A stretch of DNA of 64,000 nucleotides from Chryseobacterium sp. MFBS3-17 (GCF_020687745.1 NZ_JAJEWK010000012.1:62001-126000); one strand, 5' to 3'. Counted from the first letter of the stretch, positions 45,100-54,655 are shown. The notes: a model not told the origin generated them from the sequence alone. Numbers and translations: made by a program.

Positions 45100-47199
45100 A
45101 TGAAACCTGTTTTTTCTATTTTCGCAGCATTCAGCATCCTCTTGTGGTCGGGGCAGAGTCAGTTGTTCGCTCAGCGTGATTCCATTGCTACGTCTTCCCT
45201 GGATTCAATCCGGATTTCAGACCAGCAATTTAAAACTTCCGACATTGATGAAATTGTGATTTCCGGAACCATGAAAGCGGTGAACAGACTGGAAAGTCCG
45301 GTTCCGGTGGAGGTGTACAGTGCTGCATTCTTCCGGAAAAACCCTACTCCCACAATATTTGACGCACTGCAGAATGTCAATGGCGTCCGTCCGCAACTGA
45401 ACTGCAATATCTGCAACACCGGAGATATCCACATCAATGGTCTGGAGGGTCCCTATACCATGGTTTTAATTGACGGAATGCCCATTGTGAGTTCGCTGGG
45501 TACGGTGTACGGACTTTCCGGAATTCCTAATGCAATGGTAGAACGGATTGAAATCGTGAAGGGGCCGGCTTCATCTTTGTACGGCAGTGAGGCGGTAGGC
45601 GGACTTATTAATATCATCACGCGGAATCCGCAGCAGGCACCGGTTTTTTCGGCAGATGTGATGTCCACCGCCTGGGGCGAGTATAATGCAGATGTAGGTT
45701 TTAAAATCCATGCCGGTGATAAAGCATCTGTTTTAACGGGTTTGAATTATTTTAATTATCAGAATATAACAGATGATAACCACGATCATTTTACCGATGT
45801 CACGCTGCAGGACCGGATTTCCGTTTTTCAGAAATGGAATTTCCGTCGGAGGGAAAACCGTTTGTTCAGTCTTGCTGGCAGATACGTGTATGAAGACCGG
45901 TGGGGCGGAGATGTACGGTGGAATCCATCCTACAGGGGTGGCAGTGAAATATATGGCGAAAGCATCTATACCGGCAGAGCCGAAATCATAGGAATGTACC
46001 AGCTCCCGGTGAAAGATCCTGTGTTTTTCGGGTTTTCATTCATCAGCCATAATCAGGACAGCCGCTATGGGGATACGTCTTATATTGCGCATCAGAACAT
46101 TGCATTCGGACAGGTTACCTGGGATAAAAAGTATGGAAAACATGACCTGCTGGCCGGTGCTGCACTCAGATATTCATTTTATGAGGATAATACAGCTGCC
46201 ACTGCTCATGAGGCGGAACAGACCTGGCTTCCCGGCATCTTTCTACAAAATGAAATGGATCTGGCCTCCGGGCATACACTGTTACTGGGAGCCCGCTATG
46301 ATTTCCATTACCATCATGGATCTGTTTTTACGCCCAGACTGGCTTATAAATGGTCTTTGAATGATACCAGTATCTTAAGATTCAACGCAGGAACCGGTTT
46401 CCGGGTGGTGAATCTGTTTACCGAGGATCATGCGGCACTCACCGGAGCCCGGGAAGTTATTATTCTGAATGATCTGAAGCCTGAGAAATCGTATAATGTG
46501 AACCTGAATTTCATTAGGAAAATTTATCTGGACACAGGAAGTTCTCTTGCTCTGGAAGCGAGCGCATTTTATACGTATTTTACCAACAGGATAGTCCCGG
46601 ATTATGAAAACCCGCAAAGCATTGTGTATGATAATATGAATGGACATGCGGTAAGCAAAGGCTTGAGCCTTAATGCAGACCTGAATTTTGCAAGAGGTTT
46701 AAAGTTGATTCTTGGCGGCACCTTTATGGAAAATGAAACCACTGTAAATGGTCAACGGACACAGCAGATGCTCACTGAAAAATTTAGCGGTACCTGGGCG
46801 GCTTCCTACAAAATACGACCATGGAATCTGACGGTGGATTATACCGGAAATGTCTTCGGACCGATGCGATTGCCACTTGCCGGTGAGCTGGATCCCAGAC
46901 CCGCAATGTCACCGTGGTGGAGCCTGCAGAATGTTCAGATGACGTTTAGCGGATTTAAAAATTTTGAGGTGTATGGTGGCGTCAAAAATCTGCTGAACTG
47001 GACGCCAGGCCGACATACTCCTTTTTTAATTTCCCGCACAGAAGATCCTTTTAATCAGCAGGTGGAATACGGTCCGGGCGGTCAGGTGATTGCTACACCG
47101 GGTAATCCGTATGCGCTCACTTTCGACACTGCCTATATGTATGCACCCAATCAGGGAATCAGAGGGTTTCTAGGCATCAGATTCAGATTAGATCAGTGA
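45100..47199 (+). CDS. TonB-dependent outer-membrane receptor (metal or metal-chelate)
   Basis: From MKPVFSIFAAFSILL the protein is 699 residues: a signal peptide, a plug domain (IDEIVISGTMKAVNRLESPVPVEV split over 49-72, then VLIDGMPIV and IEIVKGPASSLYGSEAVGG), and a C-terminal barrel ending FLGIRFRLDQ. The plug carries NCNICNTGD with Cys102 and Cys105, an unusual CxxC. Uptake of an iron, haem or other metal complex is inferred from the operator shared with mntH. Its stop overlaps the ATG of the thioredoxin-like gene (TGATG). Confidence 0.88.
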   Translation: MKPVFSIFAAFSILLWSGQSQLFAQRDSIATSSLDSIRISDQQFKTSDIDEIVISGTMKAVNRLESPVPVEVYSAAFFRKNPTPTIFDALQNVNGVRPQLNCNICNTGDIHINGLEGPYTMVLIDGMPIVSSLGTVYGLSGIPNAMVERIEIVKGPASSLYGSEAVGGLINIITRNPQQAPVFSADVMSTAWGEYNADVGFKIHAGDKASVLTGLNYFNYQNITDDNHDHFTDVTLQDRISVFQKWNFRRRENRLFSLAGRYVYEDRWGGDVRWNPSYRGGSEIYGESIYTGRAEIIGMYQLPVKDPVFFGFSFISHNQDSRYGDTSYIAHQNIAFGQVTWDKKYGKHDLLAGAALRYSFYEDNTAATAHEAEQTWLPGIFLQNEMDLASGHTLLLGARYDFHYHHGSVFTPRLAYKWSLNDTSILRFNAGTGFRVVNLFTEDHAALTGAREVIILNDLKPEKSYNVNLNFIRKIYLDTGSSLALEASAFYTYFTNRIVPDYENPQSIVYDNMNGHAVSKGLSLNADLNFARGLKLILGGTFMENETTVNGQRTQQMLTEKFSGTWAASYKIRPWNLTVDYTGNVFGPMRLPLAGELDPRPAMSPWWSLQNVQMTFSGFKNFEVYGGVKNLLNWTPGRHTPFLISRTEDPFNQQVEYGPGGQVIATPGNPYALTFDTAYMYAPNQGIRGFLGIRFRLDQ

Positions 47200-47771
47200 T
47201 GAAACTTCAGCATTACATCCTCAAAATAATTGTAGCGGGCAGTTTGGTGCTTGCGCAAACAGCTGCTGCTCAGTTGCCGCATCACCAGATTGCGGACATT
47301 GAGCAACTTCAGAAACAGGAGGAAAGAAACATGGTTATTTTTGTGTATACCGACTGGTGTACGTATTGCAAAGCGATGGAGCATACCACGTTTAGAAACA
47401 AGGGTCTCCTAAAAATCCTCAGTGATCAGTTTTATTTCATCCGTTTCAATGCAGAAGAAAGAGCAGAAGTTTTATGGAATCATCAGTGGTTCCGGTATCA
47501 ACCGACGGGAAGGGGTACCGGCACGCATCAGCTGGCAATTGAGCTGGCTCAGAAAGAAGGCTCTTATCCGTTAATAAACATTCTGGACAAAGATTACCAA
47601 ATACAGTTTCAGTACAGTGGTTTTTTATCTGCAGAAGATCTGCAGCAAATACTGCGGCAGTTTCTGAAATGGGGTAGTATTTATCAGCATTTTGTTTTAA
47701 GGTTAAACAAATCCGTCTTCAAAAAAAGTTTGATAGAGCAGGTACAGATTCAGCACGATAATGATGAATGA
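47199..47771 (+). CDS. Exported thioredoxin-like protein
   Basis: The 190-residue protein has a signal peptide (LKIIVAGSLVLAQTAAAQ) and a thioredoxin fold with the active site DWCTYCK (Cys54, Cys57), followed by cis-Pro-like YPLINILDKD. It is expected in the periplasm. Start and the receptor stop share bases, so the two are translationally coupled. I infer a reductase for the receptor or its substrate. Its last 69 bases overlap the 3' end of mntH on the other strand. Confidence 0.85.
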   Translation: MKLQHYILKIIVAGSLVLAQTAAAQLPHHQIADIEQLQKQEERNMVIFVYTDWCTYCKAMEHTTFRNKGLLKILSDQFYFIRFNAEERAEVLWNHQWFRYQPTGRGTGTHQLAIELAQKEGSYPLINILDKDYQIQFQYSGFLSAEDLQQILRQFLKWGSIYQHFVLRLNKSVFKKSLIEQVQIQHDNDE

Positions 47772-49046
47772 AATAATCCATGCCACGATTTTCAGCCATG
47801 GTTTGTTCACAAAAATTCCCATTTTCAGTTTATCTCCGGTGAACATGACCAGCGGAACCACCGCAAAACTCAGTTGCATGGACAAAATAACTTGACTGAG
47901 AACCAGCAGATCAGCAGTACCGCCTTCGCCGTACATGATGGTCACGAAAAAAGCTGGCACCACAGCAATAAGCCTGGTAATCAGTCTTCGCAGCCATGGT
48001 TTGAGTTTGATGTTGAGAAAGCCTTCCATTACAATCTGTCCTGCCAGCGTACCCGTGAGGGTAGAATTTTGTCCGGAGGCCAGCAGGGCGATGGCAAATG
48101 CAATACTGGCAAGGCTGGTGCCCAACAGCGGTTCCAGCATGCGGTGTGCATCATGAATATCTGCAATGTCATGATTGCCACTGGTGTGAAAAGTAGCGGC
48201 TGCCACGATGAGAATGGCCGCATTGATGAAAAAGGCGAGAAACAGAGATGCAGTACTGTCTATGGTGGCGAATTTAATGGCTTCGCGTTTTCCGGGTGTG
48301 GTGCGGTCATAATTTCGGGTCTGTACAATGCTGCTGTGCAGATACAGATTATGGGGCATAACGGTAGCTCCCAGAATTCCGATGGCAATGTACAGCATAG
48401 AGGGATTGGTGACAATTTCCTTGTCCGGAACCAGCCCCCTCAGAATCGGGAAAATTTCCGGCTGGGAAATAACCATCTGATAGGCAAAACAAATCAGAAT
48501 AATGAAAATGAGACCGCCTACAATGCTCTCCAGCCAGCGGAAACCCCGGGCTTGCAGCAACAAAATTACGAAAACATCTACGATAGTGATGGCAACTCCC
48601 CAACTGAGGGGGATGCCAAAAAGGAGGTTCAGGGCAATGGCCGTTCCCAGGACTTCGGCAAGGTCCATGGCGGCAATGGCAATTTCGCAGAACAGCCAAA
48701 GAATGAAATTCACCACGGGATGAAAATGATCTTTACAGGCCTGAGCCAGATCCCGCTCTGCCACTACGCCCAGTTTCACGGACAGATGCTGCAGGATGAT
48801 GGCAAAAAGGTTGGATATCAGAATCACCGACAGCAGGGTGTACCCGAACTGCGCACCCCCGGCAATATCTGTAGCCCAGTTTCCAGGATCCATATAGCCT
48901 ACCGCCACCATCAGACCCGGACCTGCAAACGCAAAAAGTTTTTTCCAGAATCCTGCATCTTTAGGGATTTCCACAGAAGCAAAAGATTCAGATAAGGAAT
49001 TGGAACTGCGCTCTGACCGCCACGCTTTTCTAAACGGATTATTCAT
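47703..49046 (-). CDS. mntH: Nramp-family divalent metal (Mn2+/Fe2+) transporter
   Basis: The 447-residue inner-membrane protein has about 11 helices and the Nramp metal-site motifs: DPGNWATD (53-60) in helix 1 and MPHNLYLHS in helix 6. It imports Mn2+ or Fe2+ with protons. The N-terminal 30 residues are a polar tail. The promoter is near-ideal and carries the TGTTAG/CTAACA palindrome at the expected transcription start, so repression by a metal-loaded regulator is likely. Confidence 0.93.
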   Translation of the reverse strand: MNNPFRKAWRSERSSNSLSESFASVEIPKDAGFWKKLFAFAGPGLMVAVGYMDPGNWATDIAGGAQFGYTLLSVILISNLFAIILQHLSVKLGVVAERDLAQACKDHFHPVVNFILWLFCEIAIAAMDLAEVLGTAIALNLLFGIPLSWGVAITIVDVFVILLLQARGFRWLESIVGGLIFIILICFAYQMVISQPEIFPILRGLVPDKEIVTNPSMLYIAIGILGATVMPHNLYLHSSIVQTRNYDRTTPGKREAIKFATIDSTASLFLAFFINAAILIVAAATFHTSGNHDIADIHDAHRMLEPLLGTSLASIAFAIALLASGQNSTLTGTLAGQIVMEGFLNIKLKPWLRRLITRLIAVVPAFFVTIMYGEGGTADLLVLSQVILSMQLSFAVVPLVMFTGDKLKMGIFVNKPWLKIVAWIISFIIIVLNLYLLYQTFFEDGFV

Positions 49047-49052
49047 TTTGAA

Positions 49053-49070
49053 TGTTAGATTAACCTAACA
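49053..49070. promoter_or_regulatory. Palindromic operator TGTTAG-N6-CTAACA (copy 2)
   Basis: TGTTAG-attaac-CTAACA abuts the -7 box of mntH and covers the predicted start of transcription, 6 bases before the ATG (49046). On the minus strand it reads TGTTAGGTTAATCTAACA, close to DtxR/IdeR consensus sites. Confidence 0.75.
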
Positions 49071-49098
49071 AAAGTACATCATTTCATCTAATTTGCAA
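49069..49098 (-). promoter_or_regulatory. mntH promoter
   Basis: On the minus strand TTG (49098-49096), exactly 19 bases and TACTTTTG (49076-49069). Confidence 0.8.
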
Positions 49099-49105
49099 AT
49101 TTTCT

Positions 49106-49141
49106 GCAAAAAAAATCCGCTTCCCGGGTGGGGAAGCGGAA
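49106..49141 (-). terminator. Terminator of the OmpA-family gene
   Basis: On the minus strand TCCGCTTCCC/GGGAAGCGGA (10 bp, five-base loop) is followed by eight T. Confidence 0.85.
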
Positions 49142-49158
49142 GAATTATAGTTTGCTTT

Positions 49159-50421
49159 TTATTTCACGAAGCGGATTGCCGTTTTTCTGTCGGCTTCTCT
49201 TTCTTCATCAGAAGCATTTTCATCTACCGTGGCAAATTCTTCACCGTAACCTTCTGCTGCCGTAACCTGTGCAGAGTTCAGTGCATTTTTCACTGCATCA
49301 GCTCTATCCTGAGACAGTTTTTTATTCACAGCATCATCACCTTTTTTGTCGGTGTATGCTCCGATTTTCACTTTTGCATCCGGATACGCAGCCAGAATGG
49401 CTTTCAGATTTTCCAGTTGAACCTGAGATTCCGCTGTCAGTGTAGTAGTTCCGAATTCAAAATTCAGGTTGTCAAAATTGAACCATCTGTTTTTTAGTTC
49501 TTCTTCTGTAGCGTTGGTGTATTCGTCAGAATTCAGGAACATGACCACCTGATCTTCTATACCGCCTGCATAGGCATTGAGTGCGGTGCCATTCGGAAGT
49601 GTAACAGTGGTAGACTGTCTTTCCATAGTCATGGTGTCGGTTCCGGATATAGCTGCGGAATCTTCTACTACGCTAAGGGTGTCCGTGCTGTCTGTAGTGG
49701 TTGTGGCAGGCTTGTCACACTGTTTCCATAAAAACCAGGCAGCAAGACCCAGTAGCAGTAGTGGCAGTAGCCATTTCCAGATGGATCCGCCTCCTGCATT
49801 ATCATCGTGCCGGTCTGTGTTCACATGAGTGTTTCCGCCTCTGTTTACCTCAACTTTTGGTTCCTCATAGGAGGTAACTCTGGCGGTATCTGCCGGGTCG
49901 CTGCCACCAAACAGGTTTCCTAAACCTAACGAACCTAAGGAAAGTCCCGCTGGCAGGAGTGTAGAGACGATTCCCTTCTGATCTTCAAGCAAAGAACTGA
50001 TACCGGAAGCCCCCAGATTGTTATCAACCGCATATTTGCCTACAGATCCCAGTGTAGCACCGGTTACCATATTCAACAGCGAATTTGCAGATGAATTGTT
50101 GATGCCTGCAAAACTGGCCACTGTGTTGACGAGTCCACCAATTTTATCTCCAAAAATAGCTGAAAGTACAGTGGTAATCAGTGAGTTTCCGGATGATCCG
50201 TTAAGCAGATTGCCCAAAATTCCGCTGGAGGTTGCGCCGGTAATGGCATCCAGTACGGAAGGATTGCGGGCATTATTGGCCAGACCTCCTACCACTGCGG
50301 GCAGAAGTCCGCTGATGGCTTTTGAGATGCCGGATTCGCTTTCGCCTAACTGTGTGGCAGCTTGTGAAACCAATGCAGGTCCCAGTTGTCCTTTGATAAG
50401 GTCAAGAATGTTTAATGACAT
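49159..50421 (-). CDS. DUF937 plus OmpA-family protein
   Basis: The 420 residues are built as an N-terminal DUF937 region (about 1-175, Gly/Ser/Leu-rich: GLLPAVVGGLANNARNPSVLD), a membrane helix (WKWLLPLLLLGLAAWFLW near 214-231) and a C-terminal OmpA peptidoglycan-binding domain (LNFEFGTTTLTAES, IGAYTDKKGDDAVNKKLSQDRA). There is no signal peptide. The inner-membrane anchor would place the OmpA domain in the periplasm and DUF937 in the cytoplasm. It is monocistronic. Confidence 0.85.
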   Translation of the reverse strand: MSLNILDLIKGQLGPALVSQAATQLGESESGISKAISGLLPAVVGGLANNARNPSVLDAITGATSSGILGNLLNGSSGNSLITTVLSAIFGDKIGGLVNTVASFAGINNSSANSLLNMVTGATLGSVGKYAVDNNLGASGISSLLEDQKGIVSTLLPAGLSLGSLGLGNLFGGSDPADTARVTSYEEPKVEVNRGGNTHVNTDRHDDNAGGGSIWKWLLPLLLLGLAAWFLWKQCDKPATTTTDSTDTLSVVEDSAAISGTDTMTMERQSTTVTLPNGTALNAYAGGIEDQVVMFLNSDEYTNATEEELKNRWFNFDNLNFEFGTTTLTAESQVQLENLKAILAAYPDAKVKIGAYTDKKGDDAVNKKLSQDRADAVKNALNSAQVTAAEGYGEEFATVDENASDEEREADRKTAIRFVK

Positions 50422-50450
50422 AATAGTTTAATTTTGTGATTAGATTATTA

Positions 50451-50482
50451 CAAATTTATACAAAAAATTATGGAAAAAACAA
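50451..50482 (-). promoter_or_regulatory. Promoter of the OmpA-family gene
   Basis: On the minus strand TTG (50482-50480), a 21-base spacer and TAAATTTG (50458-50451), about 30 bases before the ATG. Confidence 0.55.
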
Positions 50483-50544
50483 AATTTTTCCATAATTTAT
50501 AATGTTGTTAACAGTGTGTTAAAGAAAGATTTCCGGCCGGAGCA

Positions 50545-52020
50545 TCAATAAGCTTTGGCGAAGATCACTCTTCTTGCGGAAGGTTTTCCCGAAATCATGG
50601 AAATCCCGTTTTCTTCTGCGGCATCCAGAGGAATACAACGGATGGTGGCTTTGGTTTCTGCTTTAATCTGTTCCTCTTCTTCGGGCGTACCGTCCCAGTG
50701 AGCAAAGATGAATCCGCCTTTTTCTTCCAGAATTTGTTTGAACTCTTCGTAGGTATCTACTTTGGTGATATTGGTATTCCTGAAGTTCAGCGCTTTGGTA
50801 TAGATTTCTGTCTGTATGGTTGCCAGCAGTTCCTCAATGTAGTTTTCGATGCCTTCAATCGGTTTTACTTCTTTGGTAAGGGTATCTCTTCTGGCAATTT
50901 CCAGGGTTTGGTTTTCCAGATCGCGGGCTCCCATGGCAATTCTTACCGGTACCCCTTTCAGTTCGTATTCTGCAAACTTCCACCCCGGTTTGTTCTGATC
51001 GTCATCATCAAATTTTACCGAAATGCCTTTTGCTTTCAGTTTCTGCTGAATGTCATCGGCTACCACCCTGATTTGCTCCAATTGCTCTGCTCCTTTGAAA
51101 ATCGGTACCATAACGACCTGAATGGGCGCCAGTGTAGGCGGAAGCACCAGGCCATGGTCATCTGAATGTGCCATAATCAATGCACCCATCAGACGTGTAG
51201 AAACACCCCAGGATGTAGCCCAGGCATATTCCATTTTACCTTCTTTATTGGTGAATTTCACATCAAAAGCCTCCGCGAAATTCTGCCCCAGAAAGTGAGA
51301 AGTTCCGGCCTGCAATGCTTTGCCATCCTGCATCATGGCTTCAATACAGTACGTTTCTATCGCACCGGCAAAACGTTCTGACTCAGATTTTATTCCTTTA
51401 ATCACCGGCATGGCCATGAATTTTTCGGCAAATGTGGCATAAACTTCAAGCATTTTCTCGGTTTCCTCTATCGCTTCTTCTTTTGTAGCGTGGGCGGTAT
51501 GACCTTCCTGCCATAAGAATTCAGCAGTTCTCAGGAAAAGACGGGTGCGCATTTCCCAGCGTACCACATTGGCCCACTGGTTGATGAGGATGGGCAGATC
51601 CCGGTAACTCTGAATCCAGTTTTTGTAGGTGTTCCAGATAATGGCTTCAGATGTGGGCCTTACAATGAGTTCTTCTTCCAGTTTGGCCTCCGGATCTACG
51701 ATGAGTTTCTGCGGATTATCCGGATCTGTTTTCAGCCGGTAGTGGGTTACCACCGCACATTCTTTTGCAAAACCTTCTGCGTTTTTCTCTTCTGCTTCAA
51801 ATAGTTTTTTAGGAACAAACAAAGGGAAATAAGCGTTCTGGTGACCGGTTTCCTTGAACATCCGGTCCAGTTCATCACGCATTTTTTCCCATATGGCAAA
51901 ACCATAAGGCTTGATGACCATGCAACCGCGGACGGCAGAATTTTCTGCCAGATCTGCCTTTACAACCAGTTCATTATACCATTTACTATAATCTTCATTT
52001 CTTGATGTTAATTTTGCCAT
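50545..52020 (-). CDS. proS: Proline-tRNA ligase
   Basis: The 491-residue class II synthetase is the short, archaeal/eukaryotic-like ProRS without the bacterial editing insertion. The motifs are [24 protein letters not shown] split over the N-terminus, [10 protein letters not shown] (motif 2 region), [10 protein letters not shown], and the C-terminal zinc-like domain ending [11 protein letters not shown]. It charges tRNA-Pro. It is monocistronic, probably from the TATCTTTG box about 110 bases upstream. Confidence 0.95.
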   Translation of the reverse strand: MAKLTSRNEDYSKWYNELVVKADLAENSAVRGCMVIKPYGFAIWEKMRDELDRMFKETGHQNAYFPLFVPKKLFEAEEKNAEGFAKECAVVTHYRLKTDPDNPQKLIVDPEAKLEEELIVRPTSEAIIWNTYKNWIQSYRDLPILINQWANVVRWEMRTRLFLRTAEFLWQEGHTAHATKEEAIEETEKMLEVYATFAEKFMAMPVIKGIKSESERFAGAIETYCIEAMMQDGKALQAGTSHFLGQNFAEAFDVKFTNKEGKMEYAWATSWGVSTRLMGALIMAHSDDHGLVLPPTLAPIQVVMVPIFKGAEQLEQIRVVADDIQQKLKAKGISVKFDDDDQNKPGWKFAEYELKGVPVRIAMGARDLENQTLEIARRDTLTKEVKPIEGIENYIEELLATIQTEIYTKALNFRNTNITKVDTYEEFKQILEEKGGFIFAHWDGTPEEEEQIKAETKATIRCIPLDAAEENGISMISGKPSARRVIFAKAY

Positions 52021-52131
52021 GATGCGACTTTATTTTGAATCTCTTTTTAACTTTTTTGTAACTTAATAATCTAAATTAAAACACGTATATTAGCGGTGTT
52101 ATTTGCACTATTCTGTGTTTTTACGGCAATG

Positions 52132-52139
52132 CAAAGATA
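52132..52139 (-). promoter_or_regulatory. Candidate -7 box for proS
   Basis: The minus strand reads TATCTTTG with TTG 16 bases further upstream (52158-52156), implying a proS leader of about 105 bases. Confidence 0.4.
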
Positions 52140-52163
52140 TTTAAATAAAAATTTCCAAATACT

Positions 52164-53144
52164 ATGAAAAGTTATATCCATAAAAGTTTTTCTTCCCTCT
52201 GCCGTTCCAAAGCAATTTTGGCTGTAGTCGGAAGTTTCTTGCTGGTTTCCTGCGGCACCCAGATGGGTGGATACAGTGAAACAGACGGCGTATATTATGA
52301 CCCCAATAATGATACACTGCCGGAAGGCGTGGTGATTGATGACAGAGGTAATGCAGTAGGTGAATACTATAACTATAACTCAGAACATCTGGAAGATGTA
52401 AGATCCAGAGACTGGCAGGAGAACAGTAAATATTGGGATGACAATGCATCAGCTTCAGACTGGGGAGCATATGCAGGATCTGAAACCAACTATTACCATG
52501 ATAACTGGGGTTGGGGAAGTCCGTGGGGTTATTACAGCCCTTATTACAGTGGTTGGCGCGTAGGATTGTCCTGGGGATGGGGCCACCCGTACAGTTGGTC
52601 CGGCTGGGGTTGGTATGATCCGTATTGGGGGTACGGTCCTTATTCCTATTGGGGGTATCCTTACAGCAATTGGTATTATTCCGGTTACGGATATTACGGA
52701 TACAATCCTTATTACTATGGTCCTTCTTACCGTTACCAGAGAAGTGGTGCCAATGGCAGGTTATATAACTCCTACCAGGGCGGACAAGGCTTATATAAGC
52801 AAGGAACGCAGGGCGGATTCAGATCCATGTCGGATTCACGCGTGAAATCCTCCAGTCAGCCGTTATGGAATACTACACCCAGAACGAGAAATAATTCTAT
52901 CCGGAATGTATCGCCGAGCAGTACACCTTCTCAGCAGGTGAGACCCACACCGGGTTACCGTCCGCAGAGCAATCCGCGGCAGGCACCTGTAAGAGATAAT
53001 CAGCCAAGATATCAAGCGCCAAGAACAAGATCTAATGACAGTGGCGGATTCCGTTCGGGAGGATTTAACAATAATTCTTCATCCGGAGGCGGATTCAGAT
53101 CCGGAGGTTCTACCGGTGGTGGCATGAGATCCGGCGGAAGATAA
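52164..53144 (+). CDS. Tyr/Trp/Gly-rich outer-membrane lipoprotein
   Basis: The 326 residues have a lipoprotein signal with lipobox LLVSCG (Cys30), an acidic spacer, and a low-complexity stretch of Trp, Tyr, Gly, Ser and Pro (about 110-195, units such as GYYGYNPYYYG). A Ser/Gly/Arg-rich tail repeats GGFRSGG. I recall similar flavobacterial proteins labelled vitellogenin II-like prolipoprotein. The composition suggests an adhesive or matrix-like surface protein. It is 39 bases upstream of the FadL-like gene, so probably one operon. Confidence 0.8.
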   Translation: MKSYIHKSFSSLCRSKAILAVVGSFLLVSCGTQMGGYSETDGVYYDPNNDTLPEGVVIDDRGNAVGEYYNYNSEHLEDVRSRDWQENSKYWDDNASASDWGAYAGSETNYYHDNWGWGSPWGYYSPYYSGWRVGLSWGWGHPYSWSGWGWYDPYWGYGPYSYWGYPYSNWYYSGYGYYGYNPYYYGPSYRYQRSGANGRLYNSYQGGQGLYKQGTQGGFRSMSDSRVKSSSQPLWNTTPRTRNNSIRNVSPSSTPSQQVRPTPGYRPQSNPRQAPVRDNQPRYQAPRTRSNDSGGFRSGGFNNNSSSGGGFRSGGSTGGGMRSGGR

Positions 53145-53183
53145 AATGATGATTCAAATCAAATTTAAACGTACCTATTTAAT

Positions 53184-54626
53184 ATGATTAAAAGATCTTT
53201 AGTAATACTTACCGTTGCTGCAGCCTTTTACGCACAGGCGCAGGATGTATCTACCGTACGCAACTCTGTTGATGTTTATTCCGGCTATTCACTTCCGGGT
53301 TCCGCAAAACTTAATGCGATGGCCGGTTCCGGCGGAGCGCTGGGTGGCGATGCCACATCTTTGCTGACTAACCCTGCCGGTCTTGGTGTTGCTATTTCCA
53401 GTAATATTGGGGCAACGCTCGGCATCCAGAATTATAAAACATCTGCTGCCATGGGAAACTCGGCGGTAGATTTCAATAAAACAATGGCCGAACTGTCCAA
53501 CGTAAATGGTGTGGCCGCTTTTCAATTGCTTACCGAAACGCCCTGGAAGTTTGTGAATGTAGGGGTGAATATCAGTACCCGGAATCTGGATCAATATATA
53601 GAAAGCCCGGGCAATAATAATATCGTCATTCAGAAAGATCTGGTAGACCAAAGCAATACGCCGGTAGTGGGCAATATGACCTATATGGGGCATGGCTATG
53701 ACCGCACCGGAGTTCAGACCAAAATGGGAATCGGGGTAGGAGCAAACTACGATAACCGACTGTACTTTGGTGCCGGACTGAATTTTCATTCGGGTACACT
53801 GGAGCAATACGATACCGCATTAATGGGTCTGGATCTGGATAATTCTGTAAATTATTTCAGCAAGCAGTACACTCCATTTACCGAGGTTTCAAACGGATTC
53901 TCGGCAAGTCTGGGGGTAATCGGAAAAGTTAATAACCAGCTCCGGCTGGGCGCAGCTATAGAAACCCCTACATGGTGGGGTATAGACCGCGTGTACCGGG
54001 ATTATTATACCGATACCAGCGGATACATCAGCTACGAAGATCTGGCGGAAGACCGCACGTTTACATCGCCTATGAAAGCAATGCTGAGTGCAGCTTTTGT
54101 TCCGAATAAAAATTTCTCCATCAACCTGGATTACGGCATTGGCCTTACCAAACCGAAATACAAAGTACAGGGTGCTGCCGAGACCGAACTGAATGAATTT
54201 TTCTCTGAATTTTCCAATAATACCTCTGAAATTAAGGTCGGTGCGGAGTACCGCATCAAATCACTGAGACTGAGAGGAGGCTATGCCCATACTACCAGTC
54301 CTTTTGATGCTGTAACGATTTCATCTTATAACCAAAGCGGAAATATTGGTAATAATTCCTTCAGCGATTTCATTCTGGGCAAAAGAAATACCGTGGGACT
54401 GGGTGTCGGGTATGATTTCAGATCCTTTTATATAGATTTAGCATATCAGAACCATAATTCTGAATACAGTAATCCGTTCCTGTTCGGAAGCGTGGCCAAT
54501 GCAAGTCCGCGTTATACGACCGGATATCATTCTGGAGATTTTGATGTTTCAGAAGAAACATCAGCCGTGTCTCAGGTAAAACATACCGAAAATAACGTTT
54601 ATCTTACCGTAGGCTGGAAATTCTAG
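53184..54626 (+). CDS. OmpP1/FadL-family outer-membrane transporter
   Basis: The 480 residues have a signal peptide (cut near YAQAQ) and the FadL-type N-terminus, with SAKLNAMAGSGGALGGDATSLLTNPAGLG just after it (about 34-62), which forms the hatch. A strand-rich barrel ends NNVYLTVGWKF, with the aromatic last residue typical of outer-membrane barrels. Uptake of hydrophobic substrates is the family role. It follows the surface lipoprotein gene, and a strong terminator closes the unit. Confidence 0.85.
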   Translation: MIKRSLVILTVAAAFYAQAQDVSTVRNSVDVYSGYSLPGSAKLNAMAGSGGALGGDATSLLTNPAGLGVAISSNIGATLGIQNYKTSAAMGNSAVDFNKTMAELSNVNGVAAFQLLTETPWKFVNVGVNISTRNLDQYIESPGNNNIVIQKDLVDQSNTPVVGNMTYMGHGYDRTGVQTKMGIGVGANYDNRLYFGAGLNFHSGTLEQYDTALMGLDLDNSVNYFSKQYTPFTEVSNGFSASLGVIGKVNNQLRLGAAIETPTWWGIDRVYRDYYTDTSGYISYEDLAEDRTFTSPMKAMLSAAFVPNKNFSINLDYGIGLTKPKYKVQGAAETELNEFFSEFSNNTSEIKVGAEYRIKSLRLRGGYAHTTSPFDAVTISSYNQSGNIGNNSFSDFILGKRNTVGLGVGYDFRSFYIDLAYQNHNSEYSNPFLFGSVANASPRYTTGYHSGDFDVSEETSAVSQVKHTENNVYLTVGWKF

Positions 54627-54655
54627 CCTCGGAATATCAGAAACGTTCCTTTGCA

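Noticed and set aside
47874-48995. A 373-codon plus-strand frame opposite mntH
   Set aside because: It is the shadow of a clear Nramp transporter and is rich in Gln, His and Asn as expected for the antisense of membrane helices.
50532-50541. Palindrome TCCGGCCGGA as a proS terminator
   Set aside because: It is a short self-complementary sequence with no loop and no T-run on the minus strand.
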